NCBI GenBank assembly: GCA_022771695.1
Contig: JALEKJ010000037.1
Span: 1 to 41,731 of the forward strand
Length of the DNA stretch: 41,731 bases
DNA from: Roseburia sp.
Lineage (GTDB): Bacteria > Bacillota > Clostridia > Lachnospirales > Lachnospiraceae
Direction: 5' to 3'
Shown: piece after piece, positions 1-8,344 of the stretch
Layout: every line of letters begins with the position of its first letter
How positions within the stretch are numbered: the stretch's first letter is position 1
Made by a program: the position numbers and the translations under genes
Notes under the pieces: model-generated
The model's database searches: none
The model's input: the letters and a program-made list of their open reading frames with translations, nothing else
Told to the model about the DNA's origin: nothing

Positions 1-1
1 C

Positions 2-130
2 GACTTTTCCAAGCAATTACACCAATACAACCAAAGGGACTATAATCGTTTTCCAATGCGCCCACTTGGTTGGAAGTCACCACAGACTGTCCTAAGGGAA
101 TTCATTGAGCTTGGTGTAACATATGTTTGA
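2..130 (+). CDS. DDE/integrase-type transposase, C-terminal end (partial at window edge)
   Basis: The last 42 codons of a gene that enters from the left edge. The translated tail carries a tyrosine/asparagine stretch followed by RFPMRPLGWKSPQTVL. This matches the C-terminal part of integrase-core (rve/DDE) transposases, where a YN...RP.LGWKSP-like segment follows the catalytic glutamate. The catalytic residues themselves lie outside the window, so activity cannot be judged. The reading frame ends at TGA 128-130. No clear terminal inverted repeat was found in the 79 bases before the next gene, so the element's right end is not placed. Family assignment (IS3/IS481-like) is uncertain. Confidence 0.6.
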   Translation, partial: DFSKQLHQYNQRDYNRFPMRPLGWKSPQTVLREFIELGVTYV

Positions 131-209
131 CAAACCTACAAAAATTAATTTTTTTGTATTGCCACGTACAGCGCAAATCACTTTATAAATTACATGGTAA
201 ATTGCGCAA

Positions 210-1580
210 TTATCGCATCACACGGCGGATAATTTCATCCTTCCATTCAGTGTACGGATGATAGCGCATCGGCAGGTCAATCCAGTTGTATTTCTTTATG
301 ACACTCTTACGATGGCTGAAGGTTTCAAACCCCACTCTGCCATGATAACTTCCCATTCCGCTGCCGCCTACTCCGCCAAATCCCATCTCGGAAGTCGCAA
401 GGTGCACAATCGTATCGTTGATACATCCTCCTCCGAAAGATACATGTGCAAGCAGCCAGCTCTCCATCGTCTTATCCGTTGTAAACAAATAGCATGCCAG
501 AGGCTTTTCAAAATGCCGGATTATCTCAAGCAGTTCTTCTCGCGTCTCAAACGTAAGCGTCGGCAGTACCGGGCCAAAAATCTCCTCCTGCATCACCGGT
601 GAATCCAACGTTACGTCATCAAGAATGGTCGGTGCGATTTGAAGCGTATCCGGATTTCCGTAACCGCCTACAACTGCCTGCTCACCTTTGATTAATCCCA
701 TCACGCGTTCATAATGCTTTTCATTGACCATGCGCGGATACTCCTTGGACTCTAGCGGCTTTTCTCCAAGCATCGCCACAAGCTCCTGCTTCATCGCCTC
801 AAAAAGCGCCTCTTTTACCGCAGGATGCACAATCAGATAATCCGGTGCCACACATGTCTGACCGGAATTTAAAACTTTTCCGAATACAATACGGCGTGCT
901 GCCCTCTTAATATTAGCTGTCCTATCCACGATGCAAGGGCTCTTGCCCCCCAGCTCCAAGGTCACCGGTGTCACATAGCGCGCCGCTTTCTCCAGCACAA
1001 CTTTTCCGACCGCAGTACTTCCCGTAAAAAAGATATGGTCAAAACGCTGCTCCAAAAGTTCATTATTTTCTGCTCTTCCGCCTTCTACAACCGTTACATA
1101 CTCCGGCGAGAAGCAGGATCCAAGCATCTCGGCAAGCACAGTTGACACGTGTGGTGCATATGCTGACGGCTTTAAGATGACACAGTTTCCTGCCGCAACT
1201 GCATTAATCAGTGGCTCCAGACACAGCATCACCGGATAATTCCACGGTGCCATCACAAGTGTCACGCCATATGGCTCTGCAATCGTAAAGCTTTTGGCAT
1301 GAAAATTCGCCAGACTTGTCTTTACGTGCTCTCTGCGCATCCATCCTGCAAGATGTTTCATACAGTAGTTTAGCTCCGCCCGGGTCATGCCAATCTCCGC
1401 CATACGACTCTCAGATGCGGATTTGTGCAAGTCCTGATATAGCGCGTCGCACAATTTCTTCTCGTATTTATCCAGAGCCAGACGGATACGCTCCAATGCA
1501 TCCATGCGTGCCGCATAAGAGAGTGTTGCTCCCGAAAGGAAGTATATTCTCTGTCTTTTTACCAGTTCTTTGATTTCCAT
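210..1580 (-). CDS. NAD(P)-dependent aldehyde dehydrogenase
   Basis: A 456-residue enzyme of the aldehyde dehydrogenase superfamily, closest in length and layout to the short class-3-type bacterial ALDHs that oxidise aliphatic or aromatic aldehydes to acids in the cytoplasm. Visible motifs in order: APWNYP (about 111-116), the nucleotide-binding FTGSTAVGK (about 185-193), the general-base glutamate in LELGGKSP (E209), and the nucleophilic cysteine in GQTCVAPDY (C243). The chain is full length for this subgroup. The ATG at 1580 follows a GGGAGGAAAG ribosome site. The DUF2804 gene ends 26 nt upstream on the same strand, so the two may be cotranscribed. The aldehyde substrate cannot be told from sequence. 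Confidence 0.9.
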   Translation of the reverse strand: MEIKELVKRQRIYFLSGATLSYAARMDALERIRLALDKYEKKLCDALYQDLHKSASESRMAEIGMTRAELNYCMKHLAGWMRREHVKTSLANFHAKSFTIAEPYGVTLVMAPWNYPVMLCLEPLINAVAAGNCVILKPSAYAPHVSTVLAEMLGSCFSPEYVTVVEGGRAENNELLEQRFDHIFFTGSTAVGKVVLEKAARYVTPVTLELGGKSPCIVDRTANIKRAARRIVFGKVLNSGQTCVAPDYLIVHPAVKEALFEAMKQELVAMLGEKPLESKEYPRMVNEKHYERVMGLIKGEQAVVGGYGNPDTLQIAPTILDDVTLDSPVMQEEIFGPVLPTLTFETREELLEIIRHFEKPLACYLFTTDKTMESWLLAHVSFGGGCINDTIVHLATSEMGFGGVGGSGMGSYHGRVGFETFSHRKSVIKKYNWIDLPMRYHPYTEWKDEIIRRVMR

Positions 1581-1606
1581 GTGTCTCTTTCCTCCCTTTT
1601 CTGCAT

Positions 1607-2632
1607 CTAGTATCTGTTATGCACTTTCTCCGCAAAGCACATCACATCTTTTATCTGAATTGGTGTTCCGTCATCTAAAATTGCCGTTCCTGACATCCTG
1701 CCGAACACTTGATGCTGGTCACTCACAATCAGCTTGAAGTCAAGGTTCGCCGCGCGGTCTATCACCGGTTCAAAATCCATCTCAAATCGCCCATCGCTTG
1801 AGGTAAATGTCCACGACTTGCAATAATCATCCTTTGGAATATGGAAAGTCACATCCTCTAACTTATGCACTTTTCCATCATAAAAAATGACATTCTCGGT
1901 CGCCGCGCTCGTGTCACCGAATCCGTATCCGATATTAAATCCAAACGCTTTTCCATCTATGTCACAATTACCGGAACCCCAGTACCACGTATTGTCGTAT
2001 GTCCACACCCCGCGTCCCCAGTCCAGCGTTCCGAAGTCTGTGTCCGGGTGGAACTCATACTTCTTTCCATCGTACTGCACCCAGCCTTCAGCTCGCATGC
2101 AGTTAATTTTCTGATTATAATAAAACGCATGCTTCTTCGTCCACGGCGTAGCAATGACCATCGTATCCATATCCGGCTGCCGCAGTCGTATGTCACAGGC
2201 AAAATCCTTATCCCCATTAAAGTTCTTGAATTCACAGACAATACGCCTGCTTTCTTTTTCAACTAAAAAACGCATATTCAGCCGTTTGCTCTCGTAAACC
2301 GTGTTTCCCGTCGAAGAATTTTTCGGCAGGTGAAGCTTTCCCATCGGGAATGCATCCAGTATCGTCTCCGTATGCTCCCATGGACGTGTAAAATCCAAAA
2401 AGGACACTGACTGCAATCCCACATATCCGTCATCGGAAATCGTAAACGCCGCCGCAAAATCCTGATTCAGCACCATGTAATAGTCCCATTCCTTGATACG
2501 AAACTTCGGTGCGCGAATTGCACCTCTCTCATAAACCTGCAACTGTCTTCTTGACCACCCGCACTCTGCTATATTCCCTTGTGCATTTAACAGCTTCTGT
2601 TCCCGTGTTACCTCATGATTTCGTTCTCCCAT
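1607..2632 (-). CDS. DUF2804 family protein
   Basis: A 341-residue protein recognised as a DUF2804 member by its length and by its run of tryptophan- and tyrosine-rich beta-strand motifs (WDYYMVL near the N terminus, FGTLDWGRGVWTY and WYWGSGN in the middle). No signal peptide or membrane segment is seen, so it should be cytoplasmic. The biochemical function of the family is not established. The repeated aromatic beta structure resembles lipocalin-like barrels that bind hydrophobic ligands, but that is inference. A GGGGGA site precedes the ATG at 2632. It heads a likely two-gene unit with the aldehyde dehydrogenase. Confidence 0.75.
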   Translation of the reverse strand: MGERNHEVTREQKLLNAQGNIAECGWSRRQLQVYERGAIRAPKFRIKEWDYYMVLNQDFAAAFTISDDGYVGLQSVSFLDFTRPWEHTETILDAFPMGKLHLPKNSSTGNTVYESKRLNMRFLVEKESRRIVCEFKNFNGDKDFACDIRLRQPDMDTMVIATPWTKKHAFYYNQKINCMRAEGWVQYDGKKYEFHPDTDFGTLDWGRGVWTYDNTWYWGSGNCDIDGKAFGFNIGYGFGDTSAATENVIFYDGKVHKLEDVTFHIPKDDYCKSWTFTSSDGRFEMDFEPVIDRAANLDFKLIVSDQHQVFGRMSGTAILDDGTPIQIKDVMCFAEKVHNRY

Positions 2633-2692
2633 TTGAATCCCCCATTTCTAAACTAAGCCTGTTTTATTGTAGTCTATTTTATTTTTCTATGC

Positions 2693-2731
2693 TATAATGT
2701 CTGTCGGCAAACATGATACGCACCGCGGTGC
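2693..2731 (+). promoter_or_regulatory. candidate promoter -10 and 12-bp palindrome before the SDR gene
   Basis: TATAAT at 2693-2698 could be the -10 box of the SDR-XRE pair. A convincing -35 at the usual distance is absent (TTGTAG at 2667 is 20 bases away). A perfect palindrome GCACCGCGGTGC lies at 2720-2731 in the presumed 5' untranslated region. It is a possible operator, perhaps for the XRE protein encoded downstream. Confidence 0.35.
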
Positions 2732-2771
2732 ACTCATGAAATTTATCATTCAAACTGTATAAGGAGTCCCT

Positions 2772-3500
2772 ATGAAAACTGTACTTATCACCGGTGCCTC
2801 TCGCGGTATCGGTCGTGCTATCGCCTGCGCTTTTGCAAAAGAAGGCTATCGCCTGATTATAAATTGTTCTAAGTCCGAAACGGAGCTTCTCGCATTAAAA
2901 GAAGAGCTCGCCGCCTCCTATCACACAGATGTCCTCGCTCACATCGGCGATGTTTCTGATTATTCATACGTCACGCAATTATTCAAAGATGCTGTGACGC
3001 GTTTTGGCGGTATTGATATTGTAATCAACAATGCCGGCATTTCCCACATCGGTCTGCTCAGTGATATGAGCATAGATGAGTGGAATCGTATCGTCGGCAC
3101 AAATCTAACCTCCGTGTTCTCTATCTGCAAACTTGCGGTTCCCTATATGGTCAGACAAAAATCCGGAAAAATTATCAACATCTCTTCCGTCTGGGGCAAC
3201 GTCGGCGCTTCCTGCGAAGTCGCCTACTCTGCCTGCAAGGGTGGTATCAACTCTTTTACCCGCGCGTTGGCAAAAGAGCTGGCCCCAAGTAATGTTCAGG
3301 TAAATGCCATCGCCTGTGGGGTTATCGACACACAGATGAATGCCTGCTTTAGTGAGGAAGAGCGATGCGCTTTAGCAGATGAGATTCCGACCGGACGCTT
3401 TGGCACACCTGAGGAAGTCGCAGCACTTGCGCTACAGCTTTGTACCGGCAATACGTACCTCACCGGTCAGATTATTACCTTGGACGGAGGATGGATTTAA
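2772..3500 (+). CDS. SDR-family oxidoreductase (FabG-like)
   Basis: A 242-residue short-chain dehydrogenase/reductase of the classical type: Rossmann glycine motif TGASRGIG at 7-14, NNAG at 86-89, catalytic serine in ISSVWG (about 138), and YSACK giving Y152 and K156. Length and C-terminal ITLDGGW match FabG-like 3-oxoacyl-ACP reductases. However, it stands alone beside a regulator rather than in a fatty-acid cluster, so the true substrate may be another ketone, alcohol or sugar. AAGGAG lies just before the ATG. The XRE regulator begins 17 nt after its stop, implying one transcript. Confidence 0.85.
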   Translation: MKTVLITGASRGIGRAIACAFAKEGYRLIINCSKSETELLALKEELAASYHTDVLAHIGDVSDYSYVTQLFKDAVTRFGGIDIVINNAGISHIGLLSDMSIDEWNRIVGTNLTSVFSICKLAVPYMVRQKSGKIINISSVWGNVGASCEVAYSACKGGINSFTRALAKELAPSNVQVNAIACGVIDTQMNACFSEEERCALADEIPTGRFGTPEEVAALALQLCTGNTYLTGQIITLDGGWI

Positions 3501-3517
3501 TCCATCGGGAGGGCACC

Positions 3518-3880
3518 ATGCAAATCGGAACACGCATTCAAACACTTTTAACCGAGCAAGGCATCCCTCAGTGCAGGCTCGCCTATGATTTACATCTCAA
3601 TCCAAATACCATAAACGGATATATCAAGAACCGCCGCCTGCCGGATTGTTTCACGCTCTCCCAAATTGCACAGTATCTTGGCACAAATGTGGATTATCTG
3701 TTGGGCAACACGAACATCAAAGTCAATCCTCATCTCTCCTTAGATGAGAAAGAAATACAGCTTCTCAACGATTATCGTTCTATGAATCAAGAGCAGCAGC
3801 ATATACTCGAAGAGCTTTCCGCTGCGCTTTATGCGCACGGCAGTGCAAAAGAGTCGAACAGCTCGACCTCTTTGCACTAG
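3518..3880 (+). CDS. XRE-family helix-turn-helix transcriptional regulator
   Basis: A 120-residue regulator with an N-terminal Cro/C1-type helix-turn-helix (about residues 5-60: GTRIQTLLTEQG, then LHLNPNTINGYIKNRRLP, ending NVDYLLGNT). A short helical tail begins SLDEKEIQLLNDYRSMN, a common arrangement in phage-repressor-like regulators. An in-frame start further upstream inside the SDR gene exists, but the CGGGAGGG at 3506-3513 points to the ATG at 3518. It probably autoregulates the SDR-XRE transcript. Its last codons form a strong hairpin that includes the stop codon. Confidence 0.85.
   Translation: MQIGTRIQTLLTEQGIPQCRLAYDLHLNPNTINGYIKNRRLPDCFTLSQIAQYLGTNVDYLLGNTNIKVNPHLSLDEKEIQLLNDYRSMNQEQQHILEELSAALYAHGSAKESNSSTSLH
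3842..3879 (+). terminator. hairpin in the 3' end of the XRE gene, between convergent genes
   Basis: AGTGCAAAAGAGTCGA (3842-3857) pairs with TCGACCTCTTTGCACT (3863-3878) around a short loop. It covers the last coding residues and most of the stop codon. The T-run that follows is weak (CTTTCTTCTT from 3891). It lies between the convergent XRE and glycogen-debranching genes and could end transcripts from either side. Confidence 0.5.
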
Positions 3881-3898
3881 CGCCACGCGCCTTTCTTC

Positions 3899-6016
3899 TT
3901 ATCCCTCTTCCGCCGCCAGCACGATGACTGTTCTTGCCGGAATCCGCAATGTCTTCTTATAAAAGAATTCCGTGCAGGCTTCCATATCCTTGTCATCCTC
4001 GTACTCTACGGAAGTATTCACGCAAACTCTCCACTGCATACCGTTCGGCAGCTCCGGCAGTTGCATGATAAGTGGCTCCCAGTATGCATTCATACAGTAG
4101 AATACCACGTCATCTCGGATATCCATTTCATCCCTTCCTGCATACATGATTCCAATAAGCCGGCTGTTTTCATCGGTTCCGGCATTCCACGGATATCCAT
4201 TATGAATACTGATTTCCGGCAGATTACACATTGCATTTTTGGTCGTCTTGCGGATGACCGCATATTTTTTTCGGAATCCAATCATATAGCGCACAAAATC
4301 ATGTATCTCTTTGTACTTCTCCAGCCTCGTCCAATCCAACCAGGAAATGATATTGTCCTGACAATATGCATTATTATTTCCAAACTGCGTATTACAAAAT
4401 TCATCTCCCGCAAAAAACATTGCCGGACCGCGGCTGCAAAGCAATGTCGCGAACGCATTTTTTACCATGCGGTGACGTAACCCCTCAATCTCAGGGTCGT
4501 CTGTCTCCCCCTCCACACCGCAATTCCAGCTATTCCCGTTATTGTCACCGTCGGTGTTGTCCCAACCGTTCTTCTCATTGTGCTTTGTATTGTAGGAATA
4601 CAGATCATAAAGTGTAAAGCCATCATGGCAGGTCAAGAAGTTCACCGAGGCACTTGCTCCCCGATGTGCAGAATCATACAAGTCTTTGGAGCCAGTGATT
4701 CGTGTAATTGCGGTTCCTGCCATACCACCGTCACCCTTTAAGAAGCGGCGAATATCGTCTCTATATCTGCCGTTCCATTCCGACCAGCGATTAAACGCCG
4801 GAAAGCTTCCCACCTGATACAAGCCGGCAGCATCCCACGCCTCCGCAATCAGCTTCACCTTGCCGAGAATCGGATCATTGGCAATTTCCTGCAGGATTGG
4901 CGGGTCCGCCATCGGTGTACCATTTTGATCTCTCGTCAAAATCGATGCCAAATCAAACCGGAATCCATCTACTCGATACTCAATCGTCCAATAGCGCAGA
5001 CAGTCAATAATGAACTTGCGCGTTGCCGGATGATTGCAGTTCATTGCATTTCCGCAGCCGCTGAAATTGTAATAATGACCATCCGGTGTCAACATATAAT
5101 ACAAATTGTTGTCGATTCCTTTAAAAGAAAAGCACGGACCGTCCTCATTTCCTTCCGCCGTATGATTAAACACTACATCTAAAAATACTTCGATGCCGTT
5201 TTCCTTTAATTCATAAATCAGCTCCTTTAACTCGTCTCCCTCATGGTTGTGCTCCACCACCGAAGAATAGCTGGTATTCGGAGCAAAGAAACAGACCGTA
5301 TTATATCCCCAATAGTTATAAAGGCGCTCTCCGTCCATAAAGCGGTCACTTTCCAACTCATCAAACTCAAAAATCGGCATCAGCTCCACCGCATTGACTC
5401 CAAGGTCTTTCAGGTACGGAATCTTCTGCCTGAGTCCCTCATAGGTTCCGCCAGCCGTCACCCCGGAGGATTTATCCTTTGTAAAGCCTCTGACATGCAT
5501 CTCGTAAATAATCAAATCCTCGGACGGAATCTCTAACTGCTTTGGTTTACCCCAGTCGAAGTTATTTTCTACCACACGCGCATGATAAACCAAGCTCTCA
5601 TCGCCCGCCGGTTTCTCGCCCCACTTGCGCTGCCCGGTCACAGCCTTAGCATATGGATCCAAAAGCACTTTTTCCTTATCAAATAAAATTCCCTTCTCTT
5701 TATCATACGGACCGTCAATCTGAAATGCGTACTCAAATTCATCGATTTTCAATCCGAACACCAGCATAGAGTATGTGTTGCCGATGCGATATGATTCCGG
5801 GAACTTAAGCCGTGCATATGGTTCTCTCTCCTGTGGATGATACAGCAGCAGCGTGCAACTGGTCGCTCCCGCTGAATGAATCGTAAAACTAACCCCTCGC
5901 GCATTGCTAACTGCTCCGTTGCTATTGAAGAATCCGGGGCGCACCTGAAAACCATCTATTTCATCCAATGGCTGCAACTTTTCTCCCCGCTGCTGACTGT
6001 GTCCGATTAATCTCAT
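3899..6016 (-). CDS. glgX: glycogen debranching enzyme (GlgX/isoamylase-type, GH13)
   Basis: A 705-residue GH13 enzyme that hydrolyses alpha-1,6 branches in glycogen or limit dextrins in the cytoplasm. The N-terminal ~130 residues form a CBM48-like module (GVSFTIHSAGATSCTLLLY). The catalytic barrel follows, with DVVFNHTAEGN (280-290), the nucleophile in RVDGFRFD (D355), the acid in KLIAEAWD (E392) and the transition-state pair TCHDGF (H464/D465). The C terminus is a beta domain. No signal peptide is present, as expected for an intracellular enzyme. It is monocistronic, with a consensus promoter upstream; other glycogen genes are not in the window. A pullulanase or isoamylase role on imported oligosaccharides is an alternative. 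Confidence 0.88.
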   Translation of the reverse strand: MRLIGHSQQRGEKLQPLDEIDGFQVRPGFFNSNGAVSNARGVSFTIHSAGATSCTLLLYHPQEREPYARLKFPESYRIGNTYSMLVFGLKIDEFEYAFQIDGPYDKEKGILFDKEKVLLDPYAKAVTGQRKWGEKPAGDESLVYHARVVENNFDWGKPKQLEIPSEDLIIYEMHVRGFTKDKSSGVTAGGTYEGLRQKIPYLKDLGVNAVELMPIFEFDELESDRFMDGERLYNYWGYNTVCFFAPNTSYSSVVEHNHEGDELKELIYELKENGIEVFLDVVFNHTAEGNEDGPCFSFKGIDNNLYYMLTPDGHYYNFSGCGNAMNCNHPATRKFIIDCLRYWTIEYRVDGFRFDLASILTRDQNGTPMADPPILQEIANDPILGKVKLIAEAWDAAGLYQVGSFPAFNRWSEWNGRYRDDIRRFLKGDGGMAGTAITRITGSKDLYDSAHRGASASVNFLTCHDGFTLYDLYSYNTKHNEKNGWDNTDGDNNGNSWNCGVEGETDDPEIEGLRHRMVKNAFATLLCSRGPAMFFAGDEFCNTQFGNNNAYCQDNIISWLDWTRLEKYKEIHDFVRYMIGFRKKYAVIRKTTKNAMCNLPEISIHNGYPWNAGTDENSRLIGIMYAGRDEMDIRDDVVFYCMNAYWEPLIMQLPELPNGMQWRVCVNTSVEYEDDKDMEACTEFFYKKTLRIPARTVIVLAAEEG

Positions 6017-6086
6017 ATCTCGTCCTCCTTCATAGCCGTTTTCTTGTGCTCATGCTGTCATTTTCCGTTACTTCTGTACTATATAT

Positions 6087-6115
6087 ATTATAAGCTCTGC
6101 TACTATGTTTTTCAA
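6087..6115 (-). promoter_or_regulatory. sigma-A-type promoter of the debranching enzyme gene
   Basis: Reading the minus strand, TTGAAA (6115-6110), exactly 17 bases, then TATAAT (6092-6087), about 70 bases before the start codon. Confidence 0.75.
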
Positions 6116-6167
6116 CCTGTGGAACGTAGACACTCCATTTCTTTTCTTTCCCGCGCACGGATATCTC

Positions 6168-6196
6168 TTGTCATTTTTTCTTAAAAACCTTATAAT
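6168..6196 (+). promoter_or_regulatory. sigma-A-type promoter of the flavin reductase-pectinesterase unit
   Basis: TTGTCA at 6168-6173, 17 bases, TATAAT at 6191-6196, about 50 bases before the ATG at 6246. Confidence 0.75.
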
Positions 6197-6245
6197 ATGA
6201 AATAGGAAATTAGTCACAATCTTATAGATGAAAAGGAGACTAGCC

Positions 6246-6752
6246 ATGCATACATTTCAGCCAATGCCAATCGATTTAATTGAACTGAACCCTTTTACAA
6301 AAATCGGAAAAGAGTGGGCACTTGTCACTGCCGGAACAAAGACTTCTGCCAATACCATGACCATCAGTTGGGGCGGTGTCGGCGTATTATGGGGCAAAAA
6401 TGTTGCTTTCATTTTTGTGCGTGATTCCCGCTATACCAAAGAGTTTCTGGATAAAAACGAGTTCTTTTCTGTCACCTTCCTATCCGAGACATATCGGGAT
6501 GCCTTAAACTACTGTGGCAGTCACTCCGGACGCGAAGGAAATAAATTCGAAAATGCAGGACTGACTCTTGCCACGCGGCACAATATCCCTTATATTGATG
6601 AGGGGAACTTCGTGCTCCTCTGCGAGAAAATGTCTGCTACCAGAATTACCGAGGATTCTTTCTGCATACCAGAAATTAAGGATAAATGGTATAAAGACGG
6701 AGACATGCATACCATGTATATCGCAGAAATTATCGATGTGATGGCACGTTAG
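6246..6752 (+). CDS. flavin reductase-like (FMN-binding split barrel) protein
   Basis: A 168-residue protein of the flavin reductase / FMN-binding split-barrel family. Supporting segments are WALVTAGTKTSANTMTISWGGVGVLW near the N terminus (a strand-turn-strand flavin site) and FSVTFLSETYRDALNYCGSHSGREGNKF in the middle. Such proteins bind FMN and reduce flavins or act as small oxidoreductases. The exact substrate is unknown. An in-frame ATG at 6228 also exists, but AAAAGGAG at 6231-6238 lies downstream of it and fits the ATG at 6246. The pectinesterase starts 39 nt after its stop with no terminator between, so the two are probably cotranscribed. Confidence 0.8.
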   Translation: MHTFQPMPIDLIELNPFTKIGKEWALVTAGTKTSANTMTISWGGVGVLWGKNVAFIFVRDSRYTKEFLDKNEFFSVTFLSETYRDALNYCGSHSGREGNKFENAGLTLATRHNIPYIDEGNFVLLCEKMSATRITEDSFCIPEIKDKWYKDGDMHTMYIAEIIDVMAR

Positions 6753-6791
6753 CCCCTATCGGATTATTTTACGTAAAAGAAGGGCTTACTT

Positions 6792-7835
6792 ATGCAGATT
6801 ATTACAGTTTCGCCGGAAGCCTCTGCTTCCGGCGCTTTTCGTTGTATACAGGATGCCATCGACAGCATTCCTACATCAAATCAGGAACCCGTTCGTATCG
6901 AGCTTGCGCCCGGCGTCTACCGGGAAAAGCTGACTTTAGAAAAATCTTTTGTCACGCTTACAGGTATGGGAGAAGCCCCCTCAGATACCATCATCACTTA
7001 TGATGATTTTGGTAATGATACTATGCCGGACGGCACAAGACGCGGAACCTTCCGTTCCTATACCTTGTTTGTACATGCTGCCGATGTGACGCTTCGCAAT
7101 TTAACCGTTGAAAACGCCTCCGGTGATTCTGATACCCACGGACAGGCAATCGCTCTTTACGCCGAGTGTGACCGCTTTTTTGCAGATTCCTGTCGTCTGT
7201 TAGGGCATCAGGATACGCTGTTTACCGGTCCGCTTCCGCCGAAAGAGCTTCAACCAAACGGTTTCCTAGGGCCGACACAGTTTGCGCCACGCGTTAACGG
7301 TCGCCAATACTATCGGAATTGTTACATCTGTGGTGATGTGGATTTTATCTTCGGAAGTGCCACTGCCTATTTTGAACATTGTACGTTGGAATCGCTGCGG
7401 CGTAGCAAAGTTAATGACGACGCTCTTCCGGCAGTCTCCGATGCAGAGTTACTTTCACCGGAGGGCTATGTCACTGCTGCTTCGACACCGGAGGGACAAG
7501 AATATGGCTATGTGTTTGCAGACTGTGAATTTACCTCACCTGACTGTCCTCCTGCTTCCGTGTATCTCGGACGCCCTTGGCGCGATTATGCCAAGACAGT
7601 GCTGATTGGCTGCGCATTGGGTTCTCATATCCATCCCGCAGGCTTCCACGACTGGAATAAAACACATGCACGCGCGAGCATTTTCTATGCAGAATATAAA
7701 AGTCATCCGCAGGTTTCATACGATACACGCGCAGAGTTTGTACATATGCTTGGTGCAACTGACGCGGCTCACTTTTCCAGAGAAAATGTTTTGTCCGGTA
7801 CGGATAACTGGACGCCTTGGGAAAACGGAGTCTGA
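6792..7835 (+). CDS. pectinesterase (carbohydrate esterase family 8), no signal peptide
   Basis: A 347-residue CE8 enzyme that removes methyl esters from galacturonan. The parallel beta-helix signatures are all present: HGQAIALY (Gln118), GHQDTLF (catalytic Asp141), GDVDFIFG (catalytic Asp184) and LGRPWRDY (Arg261, Trp263). The protein starts directly with MQIITVSPEA and shows no signal peptide or anchor, so it should act inside the cell on imported methylated oligogalacturonides. This differs from secreted plant-pathogen enzymes. AAAAGAAGG precedes the ATG. It follows the flavin-reductase gene in a probable operon. No other pectin genes are in the window. Confidence 0.9.
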   Translation: MQIITVSPEASASGAFRCIQDAIDSIPTSNQEPVRIELAPGVYREKLTLEKSFVTLTGMGEAPSDTIITYDDFGNDTMPDGTRRGTFRSYTLFVHAADVTLRNLTVENASGDSDTHGQAIALYAECDRFFADSCRLLGHQDTLFTGPLPPKELQPNGFLGPTQFAPRVNGRQYYRNCYICGDVDFIFGSATAYFEHCTLESLRRSKVNDDALPAVSDAELLSPEGYVTAASTPEGQEYGYVFADCEFTSPDCPPASVYLGRPWRDYAKTVLIGCALGSHIHPAGFHDWNKTHARASIFYAEYKSHPQVSYDTRAEFVHMLGATDAAHFSRENVLSGTDNWTPWENGV

Positions 7836-7867
7836 TGTTTTCTGCCAAAACAAAATATAATCTATGT

Positions 7868-7896
7868 TTGTATAATCTTTCAGATAATGATAGAAT
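7868..7896 (+). promoter_or_regulatory. promoter of the 50-residue membrane protein gene
   Basis: TTGTAT (7868-7873), 17 bases, TAGAAT (7891-7896), about 47 bases before the ATG at 7943. Confidence 0.55.
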
Positions 7897-7942
7897 AATA
7901 TAATTAAGAGCATTTTGCAGTTGCGCAAAGGAGGGAATTGAC

Positions 7943-8095
7943 ATGAACGAAAAGCTATATAAAGCCATGGGTGCCATCGGCGCCGCAAATCTGGCAATCG
8001 GCATCTGCGTCCTGATCGGAGGCATCACCTCCGGAATTCTTCTTATCGTAAACGGTGGAAGACTGTTAAAACATAAATCAAAAATTACATTTTAA
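7943..8095 (+). CDS. small membrane protein of unknown function (50 aa)
   Basis: A 50-residue open frame with a textbook AAAGGAGGG ribosome site (7927-7935) seven bases before the ATG. The protein has a short charged N terminus, a long hydrophobic glycine-rich stretch (about residues 9-37, with GAIGAANLAIGICVLIGG) and a basic tail (LLKHKSK). This predicts one or two closely packed membrane helices with the positive end inside. It is followed immediately by a perfect hairpin terminator. Its own promoter, ribosome site and terminator together argue that it is real. The function is not recognised. Confidence 0.7.
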   Translation: MNEKLYKAMGAIGAANLAIGICVLIGGITSGILLIVNGGRLLKHKSKITF

Positions 8096-8102
8096 AAAAG
8101 AA

Positions 8103-8126
8103 GTGTCGCACGAAAAAGTGCGACAC
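8103..8126. terminator. bidirectional intrinsic terminator
   Basis: GTGTCGCAC (8103-8111) and GTGCGACAC (8118-8126) form a perfect 9-bp stem with a GAAAAA loop. A-rich sequence lies on the left and TCCCTTTTT on the right. It serves the plus-strand 50-residue gene and probably the minus-strand 38-residue gene that converges on it. Confidence 0.9.
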
Positions 8127-8149
8127 TCCCTTTTTATTCGGATAATCCC

Positions 8150-8266
8150 TTATTTCTTCTTAGCTTTTCCGTCTTTTTCTCTTGTGCGCTCGATGATTAC
8201 TTTGCCTACATTTAATACAACTACTGCTATTACCGCAACGATAGCAGCCTCTATCGCTTTATCCAT
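8150..8266 (-). CDS. small membrane-anchored protein of unknown function (38 aa)
   Basis: A 38-residue frame whose ATG at 8266 follows AAAGGAGAAACAAG. The sequence is acidic at the start (MDKAIEAA), then a ~15-residue hydrophobic helix (IVAVIAVVVLNVG), then a very basic tail ending KAKKK. This is a typical single-pass small membrane protein with a cytosolic basic end. A promoter (TTGCCA-N17-TATGCT) lies upstream and the shared terminator lies downstream. No function is recognised. It faces the 50-residue membrane protein across the terminator. Confidence 0.65.
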   Translation of the reverse strand: MDKAIEAAIVAVIAVVVLNVGKVIIERTREKDGKAKKK

Positions 8267-8303
8267 CTTGTTTCTCCTTTGATTACATTTCTTTTTATGT
8301 CCC

Positions 8304-8332
8304 AGCATAGCTTACCTGTCGAAATATGGCAA
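8304..8332 (-). promoter_or_regulatory. promoter of the 38-residue protein gene
   Basis: Minus strand TTGCCA (8332-8327), 17 bases, TATGCT (8309-8304), then about 38 bases to the ATG. Confidence 0.55.
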
Positions 8333-8344
8333 GCAGATTTTTAC

